Source: a bacterium (Candidatus Blackallbacteria) CG13_big_fil_rev_8_21_14_2_50_49_14 (GTDB lineage: Bacteria > Cyanobacteriota > Sericytochromatia > UBA7694). Taken from it: DNA of 64,000 bases. The stretch is taken from positions 148,747-212,746 of the forward strand of contig PFGG01000011.1 in NCBI GenBank assembly GCA_002783405.1, in the 5' to 3' direction. The notes under the pieces were generated by a model. The model searched no databases. It saw nothing but the letters and a program-made list of their open reading frames with translations, and was not told where the DNA came from. A program made the position numbers and the translations under genes. Below, one piece after another: positions 52,146 through 62,200 of this stretch; within the stretch, counting starts at the first letter, position 1, and every line of letters begins with the position of its first letter.

Positions 52146-53273
52146 ATGAAACTTGCAGAAACCTTCACCGAGGCCTTGAAACAAATTGAACGCGAACGTG
52201 GAATCAGCGCCCAAAGCGTGATTGAAGTTATTGAATCTGCACTTTTAGGCGCCTACCGCAAAAAAATGCAGGAACTGGGAAAAATGGACAAAGATTCGGA
52301 AGTTGAACTCCGAATTGATACTTCCAACCAGAATGAAATCAAAGTGTATATGTTGCGCCAAGTCGTAGAAGGCACTTCAGACAATCCCAACGAAGTCTCT
52401 TTAAAAGAAGCTCAGAAAAAGCATCCTGAGGCCCAAATTGGCCAGGAATTACGCATGGAGATGTCTCTGTCTACCCGAGAATTTGAACGTTTGGCGACAC
52501 AGGTAGCCAAGCAAGCCATCACCCAACGCCTGCGTGAAGCAGAAAAAAAAGCAGTTATGGAAGAATACCGTGATCGGGTCGGGACCATGGTCACGGCGAC
52601 CGTCCAGCGGCTTGAAAAAAACAATGTGGTGGTCAAATTAAACAATAAGTCAGAATTGGTTTTGCCTGCTTCTGAACAATTGCCCAATGATCGCTATCGC
52701 TATGGCGACAAAGTCAGAGTGTATCTTTCAGAAATCAAAGAAACGCAGCGTGGGCCCCATATCGTCATTTCCAGAGCAAACTCTGGTTTGGTCAGCTGTC
52801 TTTTTGAAATCGAGATCCCCGAAGTAGCAGATGGCACTGTCGTGATCAAATCAATTGCCCGAGATGCGGGTTTTCGTACCAAAGTAGCCGTTCATTCTCT
52901 TAAAGGCAATGTGGATCCTGTGGGGGCTTGTATTGGCTCGCGTGGTTCGCGCATTCATCCCATCATTGATGAGCTGAAAGGCGAGAAAATTGATATTGTC
53001 CGCTGGAGTGAAGATCTCGCGACCTTCATCACCAACGCGCTCAGCCCCGCCAAGGTTGTTCAGGTCAACCTCACCGAAGACAAAAACAATGCAACGATTA
53101 TTGTTCCCGATGATCAACTCTCGCTTGCCATTGGCCGGGAAGGTCAGAATGTGCGTTTGGCAGCACATTTAACCAATTGTCATTTGGATATTCTGACTGA
53201 AAGCGAGCTGCGCAAACAAAAAATGGAAATGCAGCAAGCAGCACAGGAAAAGGCGCGTATTGCCGCAGACTGA
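52146..53273 (+). CDS. nusA: Transcription termination/antitermination factor NusA
   Basis: The 375-residue protein has the N-terminal polymerase-binding domain, an S1 domain (GTMVTATVQRLEKNNVVVKLNNKSELVLPASEQ) and two KH domains (GACIGSRGSRIHPIIDELKGEKIDIVRW and LSLAIGREGQNVRLAAHLT). It lacks the acidic C-terminal repeats of E. coli NusA, as in most non-proteobacterial forms. It acts with polymerase in pausing, termination and antitermination. The ATG at 52146 has a weak AGAGG. Its TGA overlaps the ylxR ATG by one base. Confidence 0.95.
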   Translation: MKLAETFTEALKQIERERGISAQSVIEVIESALLGAYRKKMQELGKMDKDSEVELRIDTSNQNEIKVYMLRQVVEGTSDNPNEVSLKEAQKKHPEAQIGQELRMEMSLSTREFERLATQVAKQAITQRLREAEKKAVMEEYRDRVGTMVTATVQRLEKNNVVVKLNNKSELVLPASEQLPNDRYRYGDKVRVYLSEIKETQRGPHIVISRANSGLVSCLFEIEIPEVADGTVVIKSIARDAGFRTKVAVHSLKGNVDPVGACIGSRGSRIHPIIDELKGEKIDIVRWSEDLATFITNALSPAKVVQVNLTEDKNNATIIVPDDQLSLAIGREGQNVRLAAHLTNCHLDILTESELRKQKMEMQQAAQEKARIAAD

Positions 53274-53533
53274 TGCAGGCCCTTCTTAGAAAATGTATCG
53301 TTTGCAGGTGCATTAACCACCGCAAACTGATGTTCAGAATTCAGAAACAGGATCTGGGTCCTCAATGGGTCAAAACCAATGCCCCTGGAGGGCCCAGTCT
53401 TTATGTCTGCCAAAATGCCAACTGCCTGGAGCGCATGCAAAGAAAGCGCTATCTCCAAAAACGTTGGGGAACGATCCCAGAGCAGGATCTGCATGATTTT
53501 TTTGAACGTCTGAAGCTTCCTGGAAAGAACTGA
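53273..53533 (+). CDS. ylxR: YlxR-family RNA-binding protein
   Basis: The 86-residue protein has the YlxR (DUF448) signature RKCIVCRCINHRK early, then GGPSLYVCQNANCLERMQRKR, with a basic surface thought to bind RNA. It is encoded between nusA and infB, the standard place, and overlaps the nusA stop (TGATG). Four cysteines (two CxxC-like pairs) could bind zinc, which is not usual in studied members. The L7Ae-like ylxQ gene that often follows is missing. Confidence 0.9.
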   Translation: MQALLRKCIVCRCINHRKLMFRIQKQDLGPQWVKTNAPGGPSLYVCQNANCLERMQRKRYLQKRWGTIPEQDLHDFFERLKLPGKN

Positions 53534-53627
53534 TCACCCCCCTTATAATGCTTTCGGGTTGGTTTTTACCCTCAGGCTATGTTATTCTGACCTGTGGTCA
53601 GGCCCGTCGGCAGGTCTGCAATCACAG

Positions 53628-53650
53628 GCGCATCGGTGCGCAGCCTTTTT
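53628..53650 (+). promoter_or_regulatory. Hairpin with T-run in the ylxR-infB gap; possible attenuator
   Basis: GCGCA, a TCGG tetraloop and TGCGC are followed after 4 bases by TTTTT. It lies in the 234-bp leader between ylxR and infB, which also has a weak promoter-like pair (TTGGTT and TTATTC/TATTCT at 53559-53588). It could be a partial terminator that sets the infB level. Confidence 0.45.
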
Positions 53651-53767
53651 ACGGAGCACCCCTTTTCAAGCCTTGAATCAGTTGCGCCCAGAAACTGTTT
53701 GCAGAATCCCCCCGACGCCCCAGGTTGTGCTATAGGCTGGACTAATGAAGCAGAAGAAGAAGACAGT

Positions 53768-56593
53768 ATGAGTAAAAAACGTATTTCTGAAGTAAAAAAA
53801 GAGATTCACACCCTGTATGGGTTGGATATCGAATATCCTGAAATTGCAAAGATGTGCCGCAAACTGGGCATAGAATTTAAAGAAGACAGCAAATTTGGCA
53901 TTCATTACAACGCAGTCATAGAAGATACTGCTGCGGACCAAATTGTGGCTGGGTTTAAATCCAAATCAAGTTCCAATCAGAGCGCAAGCCCTAAACAGAC
54001 AAAATCTGTGCCCGAAACAACCAAGACCCCCATGACTGAAAAACCTGCACAAGCTTCAGTATCTTCTTCTCAAGCTCCAAAGTCTGCTCAACAAGCCTCT
54101 CAAGCTGTTCACCAGTCTGAAAAACGGCATGATCAAAACTTACAAACCACTCACTCTGGCAACCAGGGCCAACAAGCTCAGCAACGCCAGGGACAGGCTA
54201 ACGCCCAACAACAGTATAATCGCCCTCAGGGACAACAACGTCAGGGCCAAGCCCCTGGCCAACAGCAACAGTACAACCGCCCCCAGGGCCAAGCCCCTGG
54301 CCAACAGCAACAGTACAACCGTCCCCAGGGCCAAGCGCCTGGCCAACAGCAACAGTACAACCGCCCCCAGGGCCAAGCCCCTGGCCAACAGCAACAGTAC
54401 AACCGCCCCCAAGGACAAGCCCCTGGCCAACAGCAACAGTACAACCGCCCCCAAGGACAAGCCCCTGGCCAACAGCAACAGTACAACCGCCCTCAAGGCC
54501 AAGCGCCTGGCCAACAGCAACAGTACAACCGCCCTCAGGGCCAAGCGCCTGGCCAACAGCAACAATACAACCGTCCCCAAGGACAACAGCAGCGTCAAGG
54601 CCAGGCACCTGGTCAGCAACAACAGTACAACCGTCCTCAAGGCCAATCCGGCTACCGTCCCTCAGGAGGACAGCCTCAAAATCGTCAGGGTGCAGGTGCT
54701 CCCGGAAACTCAGGCCCCAACCAACAACGCAAAAGTAAAACACAGATGCGTCAAGAAAAACGCCGTGAGCGTCAACAGTTTCAGGAACGGGTCGAACAGG
54801 TCGAACCCCAGGAGAAAATAGTGGAGTTGCATCAGAATATTACGGTCAGCCAATTGGCTGAAAAAATGGGCATCAGCGCATCAGAAGTAATTAAGGCCCT
54901 GTTTATGAAAGGTGTGATCACAACGATTAACCATGTCCTGGAATTAGAAACCGCTGAAATGGTTGCCCATGAACTGGGATATGAAGTTCTGATGCCCTCT
55001 GCCAATAAGGCAACAAAAACTGCGCATCCCCATGTACAGGTGGTTCCACCGCCTCCCAATGAAGATCCTGCCCGCTTAAAACCACGCCCTCCGATTGTCA
55101 CGATTATGGGCCACGTCGATCACGGTAAAACCTCTTTGCTCGACTATATTCGCAAAACCCGTGTAACGGATGCAGAAGTAGGCGGCATTACCCAAAGAAT
55201 CGGTGCTTATCTGGTCCAAGTTGATGAAAAACCGATCGTATTTCTCGACACCCCTGGCCACGAAGCGTTTACAGCGATGCGTGCCCGTGGTGCCCATGTG
55301 ACCGATATGGCCATTCTCGTCGTGGCGGCAGATGACGGCATTATGCCGCAAACCATCGAAGCAATTAACCACGCCCGTGCAGCCAAGGTTCAGATTATCG
55401 TAGCCATCAATAAAATGGACAAACCTGGTGCTGATCCTGAAAAAGTCAAACAACAACTGACTGAATATGATCTCGTGCCTGAAGAATGGGGTGGAGACAC
55501 CGTCATTGTTCCTGTTTCTGCAAAAAGTGGGGACGGCGTCGATGATTTGCTCGAAATGATTCTCCTGGTCGCTGAACTGATGGAATTGAAAGCCAATCCT
55601 GAAAAAGCAGCTTCTGGTATCGTGATTGAATCCAAACTTGACAAGGGTCGCGGCGCAGTCGGAACCGTTCTAATTCAAGCGGGCACCCTCAAAGCCGGTG
55701 ATGCATTTGTTGTAGGAACGGTTTGGGGCAAAGTACGCGCCATGACCAATGACCGTGGCAAACACATCAAAAAAGCAGGGCCCTCTATTCCTGTTGAAAT
55801 TTTAGGCTTTCAAGATGTTCCTGAAGCAGGCAATATCTTGCAAGTGGTCAAAAACGAAAAAATAGCAAAAGCGCAAGCCAGTGAAAACGCTGAAAAACAA
55901 GAAACCGATTCACGGGGTCGTGGCCGCATCAATCTCTCCAACCTCTATGAAAATGTCAAAGAGGGCAAACTGAAAGAACTGAATATCGTCCTCAAAGCAG
56001 ATATTCATGGTTCTGTAGATGCCATTCGCCACTCACTGGATCGTCTTTCAGATGACCGCATTCAATTGCATATTATTCATGCTGCCACTGGCGAAATTTC
56101 TGAATACGATATTATGTTGGCTTCAGCCTCCAATGCTTTGGTAGTTGGCTTTAACGTCAAAGCTGACAACAATGCCAAACGCGTGTGTGAACGCGAACAG
56201 ATTGAAGTGCGCTTCTACGACATCATCTACAAACTGATTGAAGATATCGAAAACGCAATGGAAGGCCTGCTGGAACCTGAAATGGTAGAACATACCATTG
56301 GTGAGGCCGAAATTCGTGCCGTCTTCAAAGTGGGCAAACAAGGCACTGCGATTGCAGGTAGCTATATCCGTGACGGAAAATGCGAACGCAACTCACGTGT
56401 CCGTGTCTGGCGCAATGAAGAAGTGATTTTCACAGGTAAAATTTCTTCGCTGAAACGCTTTAAGGACGACGCGAAAGAAGTGGGCACGGGTTATGAATGC
56501 GGTATTGGCGTTCAAAACTTCAATGATCTTGAAGTCGGAGATCGGCTTGAATTTTATCAAGTTGTGGCCCGACACGAAATTTCAAAAGCCTAA
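53768..56593 (+). CDS. infB: Translation initiation factor IF-2 with an expanded Gln-rich repeat linker
   Basis: The 941-residue GTPase brings initiator tRNA to the ribosome. An IF2-like N-domain (1-60) is followed by a disordered linker of about 270 residues, a second IF2_N domain ([21 protein letters not shown]), the G domain (GHVDHGKTS at about 448-456, [12 protein letters not shown]), domain II, and domains III-IV ([36 protein letters not shown]). The linker contains nine copies of a unit [14 protein letters not shown] encoded by a 42-bp minisatellite. The ATG at 53768 begins the conserved N-domain; 58 upstream in-frame codons have no homology. The rest of the linker is also Gln/Ser-rich. 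Confidence 0.95.
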   Translation: MSKKRISEVKKEIHTLYGLDIEYPEIAKMCRKLGIEFKEDSKFGIHYNAVIEDTAADQIVAGFKSKSSSNQSASPKQTKSVPETTKTPMTEKPAQASVSSSQAPKSAQQASQAVHQSEKRHDQNLQTTHSGNQGQQAQQRQGQANAQQQYNRPQGQQRQGQAPGQQQQYNRPQGQAPGQQQQYNRPQGQAPGQQQQYNRPQGQAPGQQQQYNRPQGQAPGQQQQYNRPQGQAPGQQQQYNRPQGQAPGQQQQYNRPQGQAPGQQQQYNRPQGQQQRQGQAPGQQQQYNRPQGQSGYRPSGGQPQNRQGAGAPGNSGPNQQRKSKTQMRQEKRRERQQFQERVEQVEPQEKIVELHQNITVSQLAEKMGISASEVIKALFMKGVITTINHVLELETAEMVAHELGYEVLMPSANKATKTAHPHVQVVPPPPNEDPARLKPRPPIVTIMGHVDHGKTSLLDYIRKTRVTDAEVGGITQRIGAYLVQVDEKPIVFLDTPGHEAFTAMRARGAHVTDMAILVVAADDGIMPQTIEAINHARAAKVQIIVAINKMDKPGADPEKVKQQLTEYDLVPEEWGGDTVIVPVSAKSGDGVDDLLEMILLVAELMELKANPEKAASGIVIESKLDKGRGAVGTVLIQAGTLKAGDAFVVGTVWGKVRAMTNDRGKHIKKAGPSIPVEILGFQDVPEAGNILQVVKNEKIAKAQASENAEKQETDSRGRGRINLSNLYENVKEGKLKELNIVLKADIHGSVDAIRHSLDRLSDDRIQLHIIHAATGEISEYDIMLASASNALVVGFNVKADNNAKRVCEREQIEVRFYDIIYKLIEDIENAMEGLLEPEMVEHTIGEAEIRAVFKVGKQGTAIAGSYIRDGKCERNSRVRVWRNEEVIFTGKISSLKRFKDDAKEVGTGYECGIGVQNFNDLEVGDRLEFYQVVARHEISKA
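54242..54637 (+). repeat. 42-bp coding minisatellite in infB
   Basis: Eight consecutive 42-bp units run from 54242 to 54577, encoding [14 protein letters not shown] each time. A ninth unit, lengthened to 60 bp, ends at 54637, and a divergent copy lies upstream near 54200. Copies differ mainly at third codon positions (CCC/GCC/GCG, CAG/CAA), so the protein repeat is better conserved than the DNA. All unit lengths are multiples of three, so copy-number change keeps the frame. Confidence 0.95.
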
Positions 56594-56600
56594 GCTCCTT

Positions 56601-57173
56601 ATGCGCGGTATTTTCTGGCCCAGTCTGCTGATTTTATTGGCAAGCTGGGCCTTGCCCGTTCAAGCCTTTGACGTTTATATCCCCACTCAGAATGTGGTGA
56701 TCAAACCCGGCCCCGATTTACGCAGTGGAAATTTGACCCGACTTTCAAAAACCACAGTTCCCCTGAAACAGGTTTTTTATGCCCCCGATGGCGAACTTTG
56801 GTGCCAGATTCGCCTGCAAGGCAATCAAACAGGTTGGGTACAAGCCCGTTATTTGGATCCTGCCCTGAGTAAGAATCTTCCTTTGCGCCTTCAGGATATT
56901 CCTGCCCCGCTCTTGTTTTATTTTGCCCAACGCCAGATTGGCTATGCCAATTTAAACGATGCAGGCTTTAAAACTGTTCTGCAAAAAAATATGCTCTTGA
57001 TAGAAGTAGCCCAAATCAAACAGCGCTGGGATTTTTTACGCAGCCGCCATGATTTTCTGGATATTTCACGCAGAGTGGGCATCAAAATCAATGCCCGTGA
57101 ATTTCAGGACCTGAAACAAGAGCAAAAAACGCTTGAAAAACAGTTTCAAAACCTGATGACCCAGATTCTCTGA
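56601..57173 (+). CDS. Secreted SH3-like domain protein
   Basis: The 190-residue product has a signal peptide (LLILLASWALPVQA) and a bacterial SH3-type fold (VVIKPGPDLRSGNLTRLS to LQGNQTGWVQARYL, about 30-90), often used to bind the cell wall. The C-terminal third is a charged helix, possibly coiled coil (LKQEQKTLEKQFQNLMTQ). It begins seven bases after infB and ends five before thiL, so all three may be co-transcribed, though no functional tie is evident. The ATG at 56601 is chosen because the signal peptide begins there; the ribosome site is weak. Confidence 0.7.
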   Translation: MRGIFWPSLLILLASWALPVQAFDVYIPTQNVVIKPGPDLRSGNLTRLSKTTVPLKQVFYAPDGELWCQIRLQGNQTGWVQARYLDPALSKNLPLRLQDIPAPLLFYFAQRQIGYANLNDAGFKTVLQKNMLLIEVAQIKQRWDFLRSRHDFLDISRRVGIKINAREFQDLKQEQKTLEKQFQNLMTQIL

Positions 57174-57178
57174 ACCCC

Positions 57179-58123
57179 ATGCACGAAAACGCCATCATTC
57201 AATTGGCAAAAAAATTTCCCCATTTTCACCCAGAAGTTCAGCTGGGAATAGGTGACGACACAGCCATTCTTGGCCCTTTAAATCAAAGCAGCTTGCTTTG
57301 GACCACGGATTTGCTTTTGGAAGACGTGCATTTTCGCCGCAACTACTTCAGCCCTGAAGATTTAGCCTGGAAAGCTTTGGCTGTCAATTTAAGCGATATT
57401 GCAGCCATGGGAGGAGAACCTTTGGCTTTTACCCTGGGTTTGGGCCTGCCCCCCGAGATGGACGCGGCCTGGATTCAGGCTTTTTTTAAGGCCTTGCAAG
57501 CAGCCAGTGAATTCTGGCAGGTCGAGCTGGTCGGCGGAGACACCGTCCGTTCAAGTGCAAAAATTGTAATTTCTATCAACCTGCTGGGAACAGCACTTCA
57601 CCCCACCCTGCAATCAGGAGCCCAGCCTGGCGATAATCTATTCGTCAGTGGCAGTTTCGGGGGGGCGGCCGCAGGCTTGTATTGCCTTGAAAACAATCTG
57701 GAAGGCTATGCCTGCCTCAAAGAAAAACTGCTTCGCCCTCAACCCCAGCTAAAAGCAGCCCAAGCCTTGTCCAAAATATGCAATCGTTTGGCCCTAACCG
57801 ACGCAAGCGATGGATTGGGGCGCTCTCTACAATTACTTTGCGGCCCAAAACTCGGCTGCAGCATCTTGCTTGAAAAAGTACCTTGCCTGCCAGAGCTGAA
57901 ACAACTCGCTGAAGCAGAAAATCTTTCAGCTTGGCCATGGATCATTGAAGGGGGAGAAGATTATGAGTTGGTGGCGGCCCTCCCCCCCGAGCAATGCGCA
58001 GCAGCAGAAAAGCTGGGCTGGATACAAATAGGTTCGATCACACCAAGCCCTCAAATTCAGATCGTCTCTTCTGATGGTTCAAGACACCCTTTGAAAGAAA
58101 CACTTGGATTTCAACACTTTTAG
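57179..58123 (+). CDS. thiL: Thiamine-monophosphate kinase
   Basis: The 314-residue protein phosphorylates thiamine monophosphate to the diphosphate cofactor. ThiL signatures are present in order: GIGDDTAIL, TTDLLLEDVHF, NLSDIAAMGG, VGGDTVRS, LTDASDGLG and EGGEDYELVAAL. These build the ATP/metal site of the PurM-like fold. The length is normal. No other thiamine gene is nearby. It converges with the REC-kinase gene. Confidence 0.94.
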   Translation: MHENAIIQLAKKFPHFHPEVQLGIGDDTAILGPLNQSSLLWTTDLLLEDVHFRRNYFSPEDLAWKALAVNLSDIAAMGGEPLAFTLGLGLPPEMDAAWIQAFFKALQAASEFWQVELVGGDTVRSSAKIVISINLLGTALHPTLQSGAQPGDNLFVSGSFGGAAAGLYCLENNLEGYACLKEKLLRPQPQLKAAQALSKICNRLALTDASDGLGRSLQLLCGPKLGCSILLEKVPCLPELKQLAEAENLSAWPWIIEGGEDYELVAALPPEQCAAAEKLGWIQIGSITPSPQIQIVSSDGSRHPLKETLGFQHF

Positions 58124-58146
58124 CCAGATCCCGCCCCCAAAGACGC

Positions 58147-59262
58147 TTATTTGGATTGAAGTGGCTCAAAGTAAAGTGTAAAACAGGCCCCTTGCCCTGG
58201 CTCACTATCAAGCTCAATTTGAATAGCCAATAAATCAGCAAGTTTTTTGACAATCGCAAGCCCCAAACCGGTTGATAATTCATGGCGCAAGGGTTGGGCC
58301 GACAGGCGTGCAAACTTTTGATAGAGGCGAGACCGATCCGCTTGCGAAAAACCAGGCCCCTGATCTTTGACCCAAATTCTGTGTTGAGAGCCTGAAAAAG
58401 CTAAGCCCAATTCAACCTGGGAACCTGAAGGTGAAAATTTAAAGGCATTGCCCAATAAATTGTGCACAATCTGCTTCAAAAGCAAAGGATCTGTCATAGT
58501 CGAACAGTCAGGATCTGTTTGAATATTCAAGCCAATCTTATATTCTTGGGCCAAACTCTTAAAATCTTCTCCACAGCTCACAACAAAATCACAAAGATTG
58601 ACCTTTTCAAAACGAGGCTTGAGCCGCTGCGATTCAAGCTGATCCAATTCCAATAAATTACTGGTAATCGTCGCCATCAGTTGAATATCCCGAAGTATTG
58701 CAGAGCCTATATTGTGTATTTTTTCAAGCGGAAAGGTATTCTTTGCATTTTTCATCGCTTGCGCAATCAAACTGATGGCATTTAAAGGGTTTCTCAACTC
58801 ATGGGCTGCAATATGCAATAAATCATATTTTTCCTGATTCAGAACCCGCAAATGCTGGGTATAGAGCGCCAGTTGATCGCGGGCATGTTTCAGTTCAAGA
58901 TGCGTACTGACACGCGCCAAAAGTTCAGCCTGATTAAAGGGCTTGCAGATATAATCCACCCCTCCCGCTTCAAAACCAGCTAAAACATCGTCTGTCTCAG
59001 ATTTGCCGGTTAAAAAAATCAGGGGAACATCTTGAAAATCAGACTGTTCGTGAATTTTTTTTGACAATTCAATGCCACTCATATCGGGCATGAGAATATC
59101 ACAGAGAATTAAATCAGGTTTCACACGCTCGATTAACTTCAGGGCTTTATAGGGGTGATTGGCTGCGGTTACCAGATAGCCCTGGCGTTGAAGTATATCA
59201 GCCAAAACCTGAAGACTGTCTTTATTATCATCAATCAATAAAATTAAAGATTGCATTTCCAT
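58147..59262 (-). CDS. Response regulator-histidine kinase hybrid (REC-HisKA-HATPase)
   Basis: The 371-residue soluble protein has an N-terminal receiver domain (Asp11-Asp12, phospho-acceptor Asp55 in LILCDILMPDMSG, Lys107 in CKPFN), a short coiled linker, a HisKA domain with His154 in HIAAHELRNPLNAIS, and an ATPase domain (NLLGNAFKFSPSG, KDQGPGF, TGLGLAIVKKL). It could receive phosphate from the large kinase encoded just upstream and pass the signal on. The two genes are separated by two bases. It has no transmembrane segment. Confidence 0.92.
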   Translation of the reverse strand: MEMQSLILLIDDNKDSLQVLADILQRQGYLVTAANHPYKALKLIERVKPDLILCDILMPDMSGIELSKKIHEQSDFQDVPLIFLTGKSETDDVLAGFEAGGVDYICKPFNQAELLARVSTHLELKHARDQLALYTQHLRVLNQEKYDLLHIAAHELRNPLNAISLIAQAMKNAKNTFPLEKIHNIGSAILRDIQLMATITSNLLELDQLESQRLKPRFEKVNLCDFVVSCGEDFKSLAQEYKIGLNIQTDPDCSTMTDPLLLKQIVHNLLGNAFKFSPSGSQVELGLAFSGSQHRIWVKDQGPGFSQADRSRLYQKFARLSAQPLRHELSTGLGLAIVKKLADLLAIQIELDSEPGQGACFTLYFEPLQSK

Positions 59263-59264
59263 GC

Positions 59265-62200
59265 TCAGGTACTCTTCAATTTTTCTAATTTGGATTTAAA
59301 TATTTTTTTTAATTCCAACATCATTTCGGGAACCTCGACCAAATCATATTCTGAAATCATTTTTTGTAGTCTCTCAGCAAAACGCAAAAGTGCAAATAGG
59401 TCATTCTTAACTGCAAAATACTGAAGTTCAGAAGCAAAAGCATTCATTTGATTGATAATGACTGAGTCCTTCAATCTATCACATGCGGGTATCCATATTT
59501 TTTCAATTTCATCAATTATTTCACTGCGATTCATTTTATTTTCATAAAATTTATTTTCAGTATTGGAAACCAAACAATGTGATAAATAATGCTGAAGAGA
59601 AGAGAGCAAAGCCTGACGCTGAAAAGGTTTTCGTAAATAATCTGAAAAGCCTTGTGCCAACATCTTTTGTTCTTCCCCCTGCAGACCTGAGGCTGTTAAA
59701 GCCAAAACAGGTATTTGGGCCGTTCGTTCAGATTGCTTTAACAGTTTGAGAACATCAAGCCCACTCATACCCGGCATGCGTAAATCCATGAGAATCAATT
59801 CTGGCAAGCGCAATTCAGCCTGCGCAAGCACCTCATCACCGCATGAAAAGGACTGTGTTTCAAGCCCCCATTTCTGCAATATATTTTGAAGATACTCACG
59901 GTTTTCAGCAATATCATCGACAATAAAGACCAAAGCTTTTTCAAATTCAACCGGCGAATCAATGGGAAGATCTGAGGTTAAATTTCTTTCTTGCACAATC
60001 ATCAAATGCTTCAAGCGCAAAACAAAGCAGGAACCGGGTGTTGCAGAGGTTCGATAACTGAGCTCTCCACCCATTAGTTTTGCCAAACTGTGAGAGATGG
60101 AGAGCCCCAAGCCAGAGCCACTTTGATTTGAATTTGCCTGATATTGCTCAAAAGGTCGAAACAAGCGCTCCTGAAAAGCATCAGGAATACCAAGACCCGT
60201 ATCCTGAACAATCAATTCCAAACTCAGCTCATCTGCTGTTTGCTCCAGAAGATTTAAGCGCAAACTGACTTGACCTGAGGGCGTAAATTTTAAAGCATTG
60301 CTGATTAAATTGGTGAGTATTTGTCGCAGACGGTATTCATCCAAATTTATTAAGGGCACAGGTTGTTCAGGCAAAATGAGCTCAAAATGCAGATTTTTAT
60401 CTTTAAAGCTCTTTTCATACATCAGATAGACATCCTGCAAAAGACCTTTGAGTTCAAGTGGAGACGGCTGTATTACCAATTTACCGGCTTCCACTTTAGA
60501 AAGGTCTAAAATATCCTGTAAAAGCGCCAAGAGCACCTGGCTATTATTGCGCACAATCTCCAGATACCGAATCAAACGGGGCTCGTTTAACTCAGCCTGT
60601 AAAAGCTCAGAAAACCCCTGAATGGCAGTCAAAGGCGTGCGTATCTCATGGCTCATATTGGCGAGAAATAAACTTTTAGAACGATTGGCTTTGTCTGCCT
60701 CTGCGCGGGCCAACAAAAGTTGTTCCTGCGTAAAAAAACGTTTCCAGGTCTGGCCCACGAGATGCGCAACCCCGGTTAAAAGATCCAGATTTTGCTGAGA
60801 CAGCACATGCTTTTCGGAACCTTGTTTGCACCCCCTGAGAATCCGCAAATATCCTGGGGGTAAATCCGTATCCAGAAAAATTTCAATCTCATGCTCAGGT
60901 TCAGAATTCGCACAATCACAGCCTGTGGTATCACCTGGCAATTCCAATTCAAAACACCAAAGACCCGGCTCACTAAAACCTGTTTCCAGTAAAGCGACCA
61001 CATCTCGAATCAAATCAGTTGTATGGGCATTTTCATGCAGGCGTTGGGCAATGGCATACAAACACCGCAATTCCTGAACCCTTCGATTTTTATCAAGCAA
61101 AGCCTGTTCAAGTTTTTGGGTGCGGACAGAAACCTGTTCCTCCAGTTCTTCTTCAATCCGCTTGTGATCCGTAAGGTCTGAAAACAAGCCAATAATTTTA
61201 TAGGGTTTTCCCTGTTCATTGCACAGGCTTTTGCCGCGAACGCGCAGAAAACGTTCCTCGCCATCTGTTCTGACAATCCAAAATTCAAGATTCAAGCTCT
61301 GCTCTTCGCCCCAAATGATTTGACGCAGCGCAGTTGAAATCCGCTCACTTTCATCTGAACGATAAAAGGCTTGAAAATCAGCATGGGTAAGCGTACAACC
61401 TGGTGAACAGCCTAAAATTTGGGCCATGCGTGGGTCAATATAAACCGTTTGGGCATCGAGGTCCCATTCGGCCAACCCCAAATCTACATTTTCCAAGGCC
61501 AGGCTTAAACGCACCTGTTCGGCCTTCAGCGCCTGCTCGGTAAGTTTGCGCTCGGTAATATCCTGAACCACCCCCACCAGTTTGAGTGCCTTTCCGTTTT
61601 CATCTCTGATCACTTCAGCATGATCATGCACATAACAGATTTTACCCTGGGGCAAAATAATCCGATGATCGATATCATAGGGCTGCAGCCCCTCAACCGC
61701 ATTCTTGACCGCTGCTTCAACCAGCATTTTGTCTTCTGCTGGAATTAAGTTTAAAAAATTGGGGTAAGTGGCTTCATAGGTTTGAGGATCGCGCTCAATA
61801 ATGCGATAAACCTCAGGGCTCCAATGCACTTGATGGGTGAGAATATCCCACTCCCAAAATCCAAGTCGGGCAATGCGCTGCGCTTCTTTTAATTCCCGTT
61901 GGCGGGCCTGAAGTTGCTTAACCTGTGACATGCGTTCAGTAACATCACGAAAGGTCACGATCACCCCTTGCAAAGCGCCATCTTCAGCAGAAGTCAGTGG
62001 ATCGGCATTTTGAGAAATCCAGATTCTTTCACCGGAGGGAAGATCTATTCCCAAAGTCTGACGATGGCAGGGTTTTCCTGTTCGTAAAACAAGACAGGCA
62101 GCATAATCTTCAGGTGAACACACCTCACCATTTTCATAATACATTTTGCGCAGATTCAGCCCCAAACGATAGGTTTTGATACTTTCGGGCTTGACACGCA

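Noticed and set aside
53594..53767. In-frame 58-codon extension of infB
   Set aside because: No homology, contains a terminator-like hairpin and lacks a ribosome site; the ATG at 53768 begins the conserved N-domain.
54242..54637. Regular 42-bp repeats resembling a CRISPR array
   Set aside because: Units are directly abutting with no unique spacers and are in frame inside infB.
54140..54743. Long open frames on the minus strand and another plus frame across the infB repeat region, with Leu- or Cys/Gly-rich repeats
   Set aside because: They are shadows of the 42-bp minisatellite, which keeps other frames open; they have no ribosome site and no independent support.
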